Source of the DNA: Aphrocallistes beatrix
Taxonomy: Eukaryota; Porifera; Hexactinellida; Sceptrulophora; Aphrocallistidae
Assembly (NCBI GenBank): GCA_963281255.1
Contig: OY725489.1
Coordinates: 1,116,001-1,180,000 of the forward strand
Length of the DNA: 64,000 bases
Reading direction: 5' to 3'
Of this stretch, positions 42,941 through 52,718 are shown piece after piece. Position 1 is the stretch's first letter; the number at the start of each line of letters is the position of its first letter. The translations under genes were made by a program, and so were the position numbers. Below the pieces are notes generated by a model. That model searched no databases. It was not told the DNA's origin and saw only the letters and a program-made list of their open reading frames with translations.

Positions 42941-43335
42941 AACAGCCGCGACATAATTAACTATTTGTTTCTTAGCGTAAACACTTTTCAAGAGAATCTC
43001 ATTAATTTTAGTCATGCAAAAAATGAACGACACTTATTGTAGTCAGGACTTTTGAGCCGGAGTTTACTGTCCACTTACAAGTTACAACACAGTGATGGCC
43101 CGGTGTGTGATCAATCTAACTTCGATTACAATTATTAGAACTTGTAAATATTCTATCTCGTAATAGCATCTAAATCTTATTTGGCATAATCCAGAAATAT
43201 AGAAATGCTGTAAAAACTTTCCTATCTCAATTAATGTTATCCCATTTGCAAAAAGGTGACACAATAGTTATCATTCTATTTATTAAAATGATTATATAAT
43301 ATTTCGTCAGGCTTCGTTGAAACTTATGATTAATA
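42940..43335 (+). promoter_or_regulatory. Shared upstream module (before 43541)
   Basis: GTTTTGCAATAACAGCCGCGACATA, AATGAACGACACTTATTGTA, CAGTGATGGCCCGG and AAAAAGGTGACACAATAG occur in the family order, about 200 bp before the promoter; the TTCCTTTCGCGG word is degraded (TTTCCTATCTCAA). Confidence 0.55.
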
Positions 43336-43496
43336 TTTTTTAGCAATTTTCGTAGAAACGTTGTACATAGATGCAATAGTAATTGCAATTTGAAAGTAAC
43401 ATGTTATAATGTCATTCATCAACGAATTCTATTTTTGCAAGCTAATAAGTACTAATTGTGGATTCCTTTCTGAAATCTTTGGTCAAATTTATTTTG

Positions 43497-43507
43497 TATA
43501 AAAAAGG
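43497..43507 (+). promoter_or_regulatory. TATA box of the 43541 gene copy
   Basis: TATAAAAAAGG, 44 bases before the ATG, in the proximal context GTATAAAAAAGGTAGCTTGC. Confidence 0.6.
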
Positions 43508-43540
43508 TAGCTTGCATCGAGAAAATATAATCTCTTTAAA

Positions 43541-44700
43541 ATGAGTTTTCCAAACTTCAGTAATAATTCTGATTCCAATTACTCAGAGAAGGTTTTGATA
43601 GCTATTAACAATTATTTGTATTATCCAGGTCAGGCATTATTATTGATATACGTATTTTCTTCCTGCATTTGGCTTTTCTGTGTGATTCACAAAATTCATT
43701 CTCACTTAAAGGAGAAAAGACTCCTAGAAGCTAAGAGATCTTCAGGAATACTCTTAAACCCCATAGAACTAGAATACAAAATCTCCTCAGTCAAATCAGA
43801 ATTACTTCGTTTTTGGATATCCTTTATTTTCTTTTTTGTTGAAATTCTCTATGGGTTAGACTTAAATATTTATGGGCTATTTGTTGGCCATATCAGTCAC
43901 GGTTCCGTGAATCTCGGATATAACTGCACTCTACAGGCCAATACTTATCTTGCTCGACAGTATGTTTTGGAACCAGACTATATTCTGACAAATGTATTAA
44001 TCGTTCTTTCTCGATTTGCATATTCTCTAATGATTTGGTTGTTCGGTATCACTCTTCTCAACTTAAGTCATGCAGCTTTAGAGCGAATTCATGTCAAGAA
44101 GATTATCAAATATATCTTAATTGTGTTTTTTATATATTTGATAATTGCTGTCGAGCCATCATCCCAAACACAAGCTTAGTTTTTGTATTGATTCAAAGCT
44201 TAATGAACCAAATCGGTTTCTTCATTCTGTTGTATATAGTGAGGAAGAAATTCTTTCCAGCTATGCACTCACGTGGTAGATTTGCATTACAAAATATAGA
44301 CACTGAAAAGGAAAGACTCAATGAAAGTCGTAAACAGAAAAGACTTTTGAAATTATATAAATATGTGATTGTTTTCTTCATGGTAACATTTCAGATAAAC
44401 ATTCTCAGTGAACTAATATTCTACAATGGATACATTATATTGGAATCAATAAGTAGGAATCCTTATTGGTTTACTGTGACGTATCAGTTGCCTGTGTTTC
44501 AATTGTCTGTTCCAACTATCAAAATACTGCCATACATTGGTCTTGGGTTCTTGATCGCAGTACGATTCATTGACATCATTGTCTACTTCAATTTTACTGC
44601 AATGAATCTCCCGATTAATTGTGTCACCTCTTGGCCGCGTTTAAGACAGCAGTTTGCTATGAGAAACAAATCCTATCGTTTTAATATAGAACGCTCTTAA
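43541..44700 (+). pseudogene. 7TM family pseudogene, single-base frameshift
   Basis: ATG, N-terminus SFPNFSNNSDS and all motifs through TM4 are intact; then one G is missing in GCTGTCGGAGCC (here GCTGTCGAGCC, about 44150-44156) and the frame shifts. The rest is open in the new frame to a modified tail (RFNIERS). The last outer loop reads NPYWF: the otherwise universal Cys is replaced by Tyr. Promoter, module and AATAAA (44870) are present, so inactivation is recent, or a sequencing error must be excluded. Confidence 0.85.
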
Positions 44701-44869
44701 TTAGAAAGCTCCACTCTGTGCTTTCGATACTTTTCTTGCTTAATTAATGTATCTACTCACAAAATAATGATTTGATTCAATAATATGATTTATTTTGTTC
44801 TCTTTTCTTTATATTATCAATATTTTGTTGTATTCTAATAATTTGATTTTTGTGGTGATTAATATTTAA

Positions 44870-44875
44870 AATAAA
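44870..44875 (+). terminator. Conserved polyadenylation signal
   Basis: AATAAA 170 nt after the stop at 44700, in the same context as 27584 and 47924. Confidence 0.5.
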
Positions 44876-45039
44876 GTATTAAAAAATGCTATTCGCATTG
44901 GAACTCAAGGGATTGATAATGGTAGGGATCAGAATTAAGCAATATATTACTACAATGTGGTCTGGCATTATCATCATTGTTTTGATTTACAGTTATTACC
45001 ATTGTGTATCATACTCGTATCATACGAGTATCCCATGAG

Positions 45040-45540
45040 AATAAAGAATATCCAAAAATGAAGCAATCCTGATTTACAAAGGAGAATTTGTAATCTAGTT
45101 CTATGGGATTTAGTGTATCCCCGAAGTATCTAAAATCCAATTCTGATGGGATATAATCAAGAATGGTAGAAACGCGTTAACACTATATTTCACTGAAAGC
45201 TTGCAACAACATTTCAATTGCTGGTAGTATTCTGGTGCAGAATGATGACTGGTAAGGTTTCTAAGGTAGTCTATCCTATTACCATGATCCAATGTTGTTT
45301 GAACATCATTCCTTATAATTATATTAATATTCATTAATAATTGCAGTATCTGAAAGTTCGATTTAATTGTAAACATACATTTAGAGTTTAGAGCATGCAG
45401 TGGTTGTATTTCATCCTCTGCTATATGAAGTTAATAATTATGGGAGATTACAGCATAGAGTCCAAAATTACTTCGTTATTGGATATTCGCTGTCTTTGTT
45501 TCCGTTGAGATCAACTCTGGTCGTTCCTAGCATATGTTAG
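45040..45540. pseudogene. Two small 7TM gene fragments in opposite orientations
   Basis: 45040-45125 on minus matches the loop 1/TM2 coding region (NPIELDYK, then a decayed TM2). 45455-45530 on plus reads SKLLRYWIFAVFVSVEI, TM2 of the 50102/56094 type. Both are isolated, without start or stop context. Confidence 0.6.
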
Positions 45541-46024
45541 AATTTATTTTCCTTGTGTGATTTCCTCTCAAAAGCTTAATTTTATTTAGAATTATAGTTA
45601 GTTATTTAACTTTGTTTGACATTTTTTACAAAAGAATGGTATCTCTACTTCTTCCTCAAATTTAGTGCGCTAACGAGCATTCCTATTCTCCAAACCGGTG
45701 TTCCCTGTAAGAATCCGTTACGGATCCTTTGGATCTGTAACACCAATTTAATTTATGTGACAACACTTCCGGTGAGTTCTTCAACGTCATCTTCAGGAAA
45801 TTCTAAGAATAATACAACAAACTTTATTTGTGATTCCAGATTCAACCAGGTCAAATTATCTTTGATATCTAGTATCTCTTTTACTCATTGAACAATAATC
45901 TTTCATCGCAATTTATCAGTAAAAAAATATTATTAATACTTCACTAAAGGTTGTTAATAGATTTATTGAGTTTAAATTTTTATTCTAAAGTTCATTTTCC
46001 CTCTTTAAATGAACTTTAGAATAA

Positions 46025-46520
46025 AATTTCAACATTTATGTTGCAATAATACCTACCACCAATATTCATGATTTGTCTCATAATGGAAAAACATATTAAG
46101 TGAATCTTGCTTATTAATTTTAATCTGCAAAAAATGAACGACACTTATTGGAGTTAAGACTTTGAGCTGTAGTTTGTAGTCCACTTACAACACAGTGTAG
46201 TGATGGTCTGGCGTGTGACCAGTCTAGTTTTAGTTAACAATTATTATAACTTGTATAGTCTATTTCATTATAGCATCTAAACCTCATTTCTAATTGAATA
46301 TAATGCAGAATTGTAGAAATACTGTCAACATTTCCTTTCGCGGTTAGTTGGTAGCAGCACTTCAATCAGTACTATTCCGGTGCAAAGAGGTGACACAATG
46401 TTAATCACTCTACTTATTTTAATATTTTATAATATTTCGTCATGCCTTTATTAAACGATTGATCTAATGTTTTTTGCAATTTTGATCGATTTATATAAAA
46501 CATTACATATTGAATATCAT
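46025..46520 (+). promoter_or_regulatory. Shared upstream module (before 46592)
   Basis: Ordered landmarks: TTATGTTGCAATAATACCTA, AATGAACGACACTTATTGGA, GTGATGGTCTGGCGTGTGA, TTTCCTTTCGCGGTTAGTTGG, GGTGACACAATG. Confidence 0.6.
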
Positions 46521-46527
46521 CCTCTAC

Positions 46528-46535
46528 TATATAAA
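46528..46535 (+). promoter_or_regulatory. TATA box of the 46592 gene
   Basis: TATATAAA in CTCTACTATATAAATCTAACG, 64 bases before the ATG. The same spacing and leader occur at 30769 and 52655, defining a second promoter class distinct from the 38-44 base class. Confidence 0.6.
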
Positions 46536-46591
46536 TCTAACGTTAAGTTAAACATGTACTCTATTTGCAAGACTTTATTGGAGACTCTAAT

Positions 46592-47758
46592 ATGCCATTT
46601 TTAAATTTTAGTTCTGATACTGATTCTGATTCTGATGAATTAGTGAAACATTTCCTTGATATAATATCTTTTTTGTATTATCCAGATCAAGCATTAGTAT
46701 TGCTATACGTGCTTTCTTCCTGTATTTGGCTTTTCTATGTGATTCGCAAAATTCATTCTCATTTAAAGGAGAAAAGACTCCTAGAAGCTAAGAGATCTTC
46801 AGGAATACTCTTAAACCCCATAGAACTAGAATACAAAATCTCCTCTGTCAAATCAGAATTACTTCGTTTTTGGATATTCTTTATTTTCGTTTTTGTTGAA
46901 ATCCTCTTTGGGTTAGATCTGAATATTTATGGGCCATTTGCTGGTCATATCAGTCACGGTTCCATAAATCTCGGATATAATTGCACTCTACAGGCCAATA
47001 CTTATCTCGCTCGACAATATGTTTTGGAACCAAGCTTTTTTCTGACAAATTTATTAGTTGTTCTTTCTCAATTTGCATATTCTCTAATGATTTGGTTGTT
47101 CGGTATCTCTCTTCTCAACTTAAGTCATGCAGCTTTAGAGCGAATTCATGTCAAGAAGATTATTAAATATATCTTAATTGTGTTTTTTATAAATTTGATA
47201 ATTGCTGTCGGAGCCATCATCCCATACACAAGCTTAGTTTTTGTATTGATTCAAAGCATAATGGACCAAATCATTTTCTTTATTCTGTTGTATATAGTGA
47301 AAAAGAAATTTTTTCCAGCTATGCACTCGCGTCGTCGATTTGCATTACAAAATATATGCAGCGAAAAGGAAAAACTCATTGAAAGTCGCAAACAGAAAAG
47401 ACTTTTGAAATTATACAAATATGTGATTGTTTTCTTCATGATAACATTTGAGATAGGAATTCTCAATGGACTAATATTCTTCAAAGGATACATTATATTG
47501 GAATCAATATGTATGAATCCTTGTTGGTTTACTGTGACATATCAGTTGCCTGTGTTTCAATTGTCTGCTCTAACTATCAAAATACTGTTCTACATTGGTC
47601 TTGGATTCTTGATCGGAAAACGATTAATTGGTATCATTGTCTTCTTCAATTTTACTGTAATGAACCTCACGATTAATTGTGTCACCTCTTGGCCGCGTTT
47701 AAGACAGCAGTTTGCTATGAGAAACAAATCCTATCGTTTTCATATAAAGCGCTATTAA
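46592..47758 (+). CDS. Seven-transmembrane family protein, intact
   Basis: 388 residues from ATG 46592 (PFLNFSSDTDSDSDE), the start used consistently by relatives; an extension to the TTG at 46565 is not supported. Short acidic, Ser/Asp-rich outer N-terminus; TM1 about 33-52; basic loop 1 (IRKIHSHLKEKRLLEAKRSS); TM2 about 87-110; outer loop with N130-C131-T; TM3-TM5 between about 148 and 236; KKKFFPAMHSRRRF then a long basic loop 3 (residues about 236-268); TM6; outer loop MNPCWFTVTYQLPVF; TM7; basic tail HIKRY. Full promoter, module and AATAAA. It is the only intact member of the subtype that is otherwise broken at 26360, 30837, 36346, 43541 and 52719. Unknown ligand; receptor-like by topology only. 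Confidence 0.85.
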   Translation: MPFLNFSSDTDSDSDELVKHFLDIISFLYYPDQALVLLYVLSSCIWLFYVIRKIHSHLKEKRLLEAKRSSGILLNPIELEYKISSVKSELLRFWIFFIFVFVEILFGLDLNIYGPFAGHISHGSINLGYNCTLQANTYLARQYVLEPSFFLTNLLVVLSQFAYSLMIWLFGISLLNLSHAALERIHVKKIIKYILIVFFINLIIAVGAIIPYTSLVFVLIQSIMDQIIFFILLYIVKKKFFPAMHSRRRFALQNICSEKEKLIESRKQKRLLKLYKYVIVFFMITFEIGILNGLIFFKGYIILESICMNPCWFTVTYQLPVFQLSALTIKILFYIGLGFLIGKRLIGIIVFFNFTVMNLTINCVTSWPRLRQQFAMRNKSYRFHIKRY

Positions 47759-47923
47759 TTAGAAAGCTATACTCTGTGCTTTCAATACTTTTCTTGTTTA
47801 ATTAATGTATCTACTCACAAAATAATGATTTGATTCAACAGTATGATTTATTTTGTGTCCTTTCTTTATATTATTAATATGTTGTGTTCCAATAATTTAA
47901 TATTTGTAGTGATTAATATTTTA

Positions 47924-47929
47924 AATAAA
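47924..47929 (+). terminator. Conserved polyadenylation signal
   Basis: AATAAA 166 nt after the stop of 46592-47758. Confidence 0.5.
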
Positions 47930-48096
47930 GTATTAAAAAAAATTTTTAAAAAAGTAGGAGCTGCACTAAAAAGCCTCCAATGAAAATTTGATTTTAGTAT
48001 CATGAATTCTTCAACGTCATCGTCTGAAAATTCTAAACAAAATACAATTTATTTGCTACTTATAAATTCAACTAGGTAAATTATTTCTGAAATATA

Positions 48097-49380
48097 CTTA
48101 GGTCATTTCAAAAGTACTGATCACTATTGATTTTTGACAGCTAGTGGATATCGAATGTACCAATTAATAAAGATAGCATAAGTATTTTTCTTATAATCAT
48201 CATTTCAATCTTGTCAGTTTTGGCTACTTGTACATTTATGGCTTCAAAATCGTCAATTATTGAGCAAGAGCAAATGGCGTATATCAAGTTTCGTTCACTG
48301 CTAAAAGATTCGAACAGGAACATCCACAATGATCTCGTGGAAGTTTGTGGAGATCAAGCACTTGCTTATTCCACGGTTAGAAGATGGGCTCGACTATTTC
48401 GAGAGTGAAGAGACAACATTGAAGATGAGCCTCGGACTGGTAGGCCTAAATCTGCAACCTGTGAACCCTCAATTGAGTTGGTTGGTGAATTTCTTCGAAA
48501 TGACCCTTGCTGCTCTATTGGAGAGATTTCTTAGTATACGGATATCTCAACGGGAAGTATTTACCGCATTCTGAAGGAAGATCTCGGAGTAAGGAAGGTT
48601 TGCGCTCGGCGGGTGCCGTATTTGCTGTCAGAGGTCCGGATGAAACAGAGGGTAGAATGTTCTGAAAATCTTCTACATTACGAAAAATTTGATGCAAGGC
48701 GACTCTATGAGAAAGTAACCATAGATTAAACTTGGATTTACTATTCACAACCTAAATCCAAGGAAAAATCTAAGTGTTGGCTGCATCTGGGCGAACCCCG
48801 ACCTAAAAGACCGCGTCCAAATTTCCGTGCCAAGAAGGTAATGTACGCAATTGCATTTGACGCCTACGGTCCAGTTGCTCAAGTTTGCGTTCCGAAGGGC
48901 CAGGATGTTACTGGAGACTTTTATTGCACTAATGTGCTCGCAGAAATCAGTAAACACTACACAGAGCGTCGGTCGAGAACTGGTCCTCGTGGAATGCAAC
49001 TTCTACATGATAATGCCAGTAGCCATAAAACTAAACAAGTCGCCGCATACATCAAGGATATAGGGATGAAAACACTGAATCACCCTCCCTATTCCCCTGA
49101 CCTAAGTCCTTGTGACTTCTGGTTGTTTTCAAAGCCGAAAGGTCATCTATCTGATAAGGAGTTCACTAGCCGAATGGAGATCGGAATCGCCGTTCATAAG
49201 TACCTGAAATCGATCCCACAGACGGAGTATAAAAAGTCATTTCGCTGCTGGGTAGACCGTCTAAAGGAGTGTATTCACGTCAAGGGAGACTATTTCGAGA
49301 ATATGTAATTAAATAACACATCAGTCGTTGCTTAATATCAAATTGGTGGGGGGTGATCAGTACTTTTGAAATGACCTAAA
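48097..49380 (+). mobile_element. Mariner-family transposon, full length, inactive
   Basis: Inverted ends begin CTTAGGTCATTTCAAAAGT and TTTAGGTCATTTCAAAAGT, flanked by TA (48095-48096 and 49381-49382). The paralogous spacer at 55245-55260 reads GAAATATAATATCTC without the element, giving the empty site. Length 1284 bp is normal for mariner. Confidence 0.93.
48238..49308 (+). pseudogene. Mariner transposase, three in-frame stops
   Basis: One continuous frame of 356 codons interrupted by TGA (48406), TAG (48532) and TAA (48727), with no frameshift. N-terminal helix-turn-helix region (YIKFRSLLKDSNRN, YSTVRRWARLF); first catalytic Asp at 48724 immediately before the TAA (usual DESW has lost its Glu codon); second in HDNASSH (about 49008); third in SPDLSPCDFWLF (about 49111), D34D spacing as in mariners. 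Point decay only, so a fairly recent insertion. Confidence 0.9.
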
Positions 49381-49509
49381 TAATATCTCTTTTATTCTTG
49401 AAATCATACTCTTTTATCACAATTCATTAGAAGCTACTATTATGTAATACTACACCAAAAGTTGTTATTACATTTTGTTAAGTTTCTCAATTTACTATTT
49501 AGTCTAAAA

Positions 49510-50055
49510 TGTATATTTCCATCTGCAACATTTATGTTGCAATGATCCCTACGACATTAATTAACCATTTATCTCATATAAAAATGAACGACACTTATTA
49601 GAGTTAAGACTTTGAGCTGTAGGTAAATTGACCTAATTATTCTAAACTTTATACATCGATACAATAGTAATTGCATTCTAGTAACATGATACAATGTCAT
49701 TTATATGAAAGTATTACATATTGTATTTCATCCTCTATAATGAGTAAAACAACTGAAATTTGCTGAGTTGACCTAATTATTCTAAACTTTGTGCATCGAT
49801 ACAATAGTAATTGCATTCTACATGGTACAATGTAATCAGGGTTTTTTAAGGATTTGCAAAAGATTAGAGGTCCCTTACCTGGAATACTACATTTTATGAT
49901 ATTCAGTACATTACGAATGTTAAGCAATTAGAGGTCCCTGAAGAGAAATTAGAGGTCCTTTTGGTCCCTCTAATTTAGCTTAAAAAAACACTGACAATGT
50001 TATTCACCAACGAATTATAGTTTTGGATTCTTCTCTGAAATATTTAGCTAAGTTT
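49510..50055 (+). promoter_or_regulatory. Partial upstream module and proximal promoter of 50102
   Basis: 49510-49625 holds the start of the module (ACATTTATGTTGCAATGATC, AATGAACGACACTTATTAGA); the TTCCTTTCGCGG part is missing. 49625-49700 and 49765-49830 are a short tandem duplication (TTGACCTAATTATTCTAAAC, GATACAATAGTAATTGCATT). A MITE sits at 49837-49993. Confidence 0.5.
49837..49993. mobile_element. Short hAT-like MITE with AGAGGTCC repeats
   Basis: Ends CAGGGTTTTTTAAG and CAGTGTTTTTTTAAG (inverted). ACAATGT occurs on both sides, consistent with a slightly altered 8-bp duplication; the relatives at 43400 and 55970 read straight through. TTAGAGGTCCCT-like words occur four times inside. 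No ORF of note. Confidence 0.7.
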
Positions 50056-50060
50056 ATTTG

Positions 50061-50069
50061 TATAAAAGG
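50061..50069 (+). promoter_or_regulatory. TATA box of the 50102 gene
   Basis: TATAAAAGG, 41 bases before the ATG, matching the 56056 box of the duplicate gene. Confidence 0.6.
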
Positions 50070-50101
50070 ATATTTTGAAAATATACTTTACCAAAACACA
50101 A

Positions 50102-51274
50102 ATGTTTTTTCTAAACATCAGCGATAATTCTGATTCTACTCACTCGGAGAAGGTTTTGATGGATATTATCAATTATTCGTATTATCCCGCTCAATTCTTC
50201 TTATTTTTATACTTAGTTTCTTCCTGCATCTGGCTTTACTACGCGATTCGGAAAATCTATTTCCATCTAAAAGAGAAAAGAGTCCTAGAAGGTAAGAGAT
50301 CTTCAGGAGCACTCTTATATGCCATAGAATTAGATAACAAAATCTCTTCTGCCAAATTAAAATTACTTCGTTATTGGATATTCGCTATTTTTGTTTCCGT
50401 TGAGATCACCTTTGGGTTGAATGTGAATCTTTACGGAATATTTAATATTCAGCTCACTCCTGTTTCAATAAATCTCGGACATAACTGTACTCTCCAGCCA
50501 GATACATATCTCACTCAGTGGTATGTTTTGGATCCAGGATATGTTGTGGTAAACTTATTTTGTGTTTTTTCTAACTTTTCATCTTCTTTAATGGTTTGGT
50601 TATTTGGTGCTTCTCTTCTCAACCTAAGCCATGCAGCATTAGAACATATTTATGTGAGTAAGATCATCAAATATATCCTACTTGGTTTTTCTATAAATCT
50701 GATAATTGCTATCGGAACCATTGTCCCATACACAAGCTTAATTTTCAAGATCACCGGAAGCATAATGGACCAAATCAGTTTGTTCATCGTGCTGTATATT
50801 GTAAGGAAGAAATTCTTCCCAGCTATGTATTCGCGTGCTAGATTTGCATTACAAAATTCATGCTCTGTTGGTCGTAGCCAGATAAGACTTCTGAAATTAT
50901 ATAAATATGTTATTGCTTTCGTCATGATAACATTTGAGATAAGAATTCTAAAGGATCTAATATTCTATAACGGATTTATAGTATTCGAATCGGTAAGCAC
51001 TAATCCTTGTTGGTTTACTGTGACGTATCAGTTTCCTGTGTTTCAATTACCCGCCCCAACTATCAACGTATTGGTCTACATTGGCAATTCCTTCTTGGTT
51101 ATAGTAAGATTTATTGACATGATTATCTATTTCAACTTCATCGTGATGAATTCCACTATTAATTGCATTTCCTCTTGGCCGATTCTAAAACAACAGTTTA
51201 CTAAGAGGAACGTCGCCTATCGTTATCGCATTGGTTCTAGAGTGCCTCGTCAGAATGCACAAGCTAGTAATTAG
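50102..51274 (+). CDS. Seven-transmembrane family protein, intact
   Basis: 390 residues from ATG 50102 (FFLNISDNSDSTHSEKV), collinear with 56094-57266. TM1 about 30-49, TM2 91-112, glycosylation site N128 in GHNCTL, TM3 146-170 then SLLNLSHAAL, TM4 187-209, TM5 212-234, KKFFPAMYSRARF, TM6 268-288, TNPCWFTVTYQFPVF, TM7 320-348 and a 40-residue basic tail (RIGSRVPRQNAQASN). Loop 1 reads EGKRSSG, where nearly all relatives have EAKRSSG. About 95% identical to its duplicate by eye, mostly conservative changes. Intronless, intact; role unknown, receptor-like by topology. Confidence 0.85.
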   Translation: MFFLNISDNSDSTHSEKVLMDIINYSYYPAQFFLFLYLVSSCIWLYYAIRKIYFHLKEKRVLEGKRSSGALLYAIELDNKISSAKLKLLRYWIFAIFVSVEITFGLNVNLYGIFNIQLTPVSINLGHNCTLQPDTYLTQWYVLDPGYVVVNLFCVFSNFSSSLMVWLFGASLLNLSHAALEHIYVSKIIKYILLGFSINLIIAIGTIVPYTSLIFKITGSIMDQISLFIVLYIVRKKFFPAMYSRARFALQNSCSVGRSQIRLLKLYKYVIAFVMITFEIRILKDLIFYNGFIVFESVSTNPCWFTVTYQFPVFQLPAPTINVLVYIGNSFLVIVRFIDMIIYFNFIVMNSTINCISSWPILKQQFTKRNVAYRYRIGSRVPRQNAQASN

Positions 51275-52296
51275 TTAGACTCTCTGTGTTCCTTATTTCT
51301 AAGTATTCTTGTTTGATTAATATTATCTAACTATATATATAAAAACATGAGATTTTAAACTGAAAAATGTTAATTGGTTTTATTTGTCTATATCATTGGT
51401 AGATGTTGTAATAATTTGATATTTGTAGTGATATAATTGATAAAATATTAATATAATTTACATTCTCAAAAGGAAATAATGACTGGGATCAAAATATAAG
51501 TACTTGTAATGGTGTGTAATATTTCATGAATTACTTACTATAGATAAGGACTGGAAAAGAACTAAACATTTTAGACCAAGGATAAATTAGAATTGCATTA
51601 GGATAATGCATAACTGGCATAAAATCTTCAACTTTGTAGGAACAAGAAGCATGATATCAAAGTACACATATCCATTATCAAAATTATTATCATCACATTA
51701 TTGAGCAATTAGCATATTTAGGACAAAATTGGTCAGGTACTTTTTCTAGAATTTTAGAAATGGGAAGGAAAAATCCAGGATTCTATTAAAAGAGCTAGCG
51801 AAACGAGTGATGGTAATGAGAGGTCTGGGAGGAAAAGTGGTAAACCCCGGGGTAACTCAGACCCTCATATCTCATATAGTCACTCATCTAAAATAATTTT
51901 CAAATAGATGGGAGAGGTTCTGTTTTAACCAGTCACGGCTTTTAAGAGTTTAGATTCCGATTTTTTTCCTTTGTTTACGATGTTTGAAGTAAAGATTCAA
52001 ATTATCAATCAACAGAGATTGACTTTCAATGGAATATCTAGGATTTCAGGGGTGTTGATTACGAATACACAATTAGAAAGCGTGTTGCAAATATTTTTTT
52101 CGAAAGGTTTTGTTTTTGAGCAAAGATTGCTTGGGATAATATACGGAAGTATATAATATTATTGCAACACTAATGCGTGCACATAATGAAATAGAGATGA
52201 CATATTATCTATCTTCTACTTCATTATCTCTCCATGATTATCCCAACAGTGAATTTCTAATTTATAAATGTTTATATTATATCGTCATAATATATT

Positions 52297-52640
52297 TCAC
52301 CCTAACCCAAAGCTTAATGGACCAACTCAGTTTGTTCATCGTGATGTATATCGCTTATAACTTGTATGTTCTATCCCATAATATAGCATCTAAACCTCAC
52401 TTCTGATAGATATAATGCAGAATTGTAGAAATACTGTAAACATTTCCTCTCGAGGTTAGTTGGTAACACTATCTCAATCAAAGTTATTCCGGTGAAAAGA
52501 GGTGACACAATAATTTATCCTACTTATTTTATGTAATATTATATTATAGTATTATATAATTTTCTCACACTTACATTGAAACTTATGATCTAATATTTTT
52601 TGCAATTTTCGTTGATTTATATGAAAACATTACATATTGA
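52297..52640 (+). pseudogene. 68-bp 7TM fragment spliced by deletions into spacer
   Basis: 52297-52365 (TTTCACCCTAACCCAAAGCT... through TATATCGCTTA) matches codons for TM5 of the 58535 gene (59176-59240). Left of it is the duplicated tail of 50102; right of it begins the upstream module at ATAACTTGTATGTTCTATCC. Thus a whole 58535-like gene once stood here and all but 68 bp was lost. Confidence 0.75.
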
Positions 52641-52654
52641 ATTTCATCCTCTAC

Positions 52655-52662
52655 TATATAAA
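52655..52662 (+). promoter_or_regulatory. TATA box of the 52719 gene copy
   Basis: TATATAAA, 64 bases before the ATG, as in 46528; preceded by a module remnant (52365-52640, TTTCCTCTCGAGGTTAGTTGG, GGTGACACAATAAT). Confidence 0.55.
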
Positions 52663-52718
52663 CTTAATGTTAAGTTCAACATATACTCTATTTGCTTGAC
52701 TTTATTGAAGACTCTAAT

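Larger units (their letters stand above)
50010..52297. repeat. Direct duplication, copy 1 (copy 2 at 56010-58345)
   Basis: Gene 50102-51274 and ~1 kb downstream match 56094-57266 and its downstream almost base for base, including AACTCAGACCCTCATATCTC and CAGAGATTGACTT. Copy 2 has ~25 bp (GGGGGTTGCCCTCCGGAAG) absent here. A ~60-codon ORF in both tails (51971 and 58018) is conserved merely because the DNA is; coding status doubtful. Confidence 0.9.

Noticed and set aside
43541..44700. Intron explaining the frame change in this gene
   Set aside because: Paralogues differ here by one missing G only; there is no extra sequence and no GT...AG pair.
46565..46591. Extended N-termini starting at TTG (also 20058, 24069, 50075, 52692)
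   Set aside because: Extensions are unconserved and in two cases run through the TATA box or leader; family ATGs align at MPFLNF, MVFLNF and similar.
51971..52156. 61-codon ORF conserved at 58018-58203
   Set aside because: Conserved only because the 2.3-kb segment was duplicated recently; changes between copies show no coding bias that I can judge, and no family is recognised.
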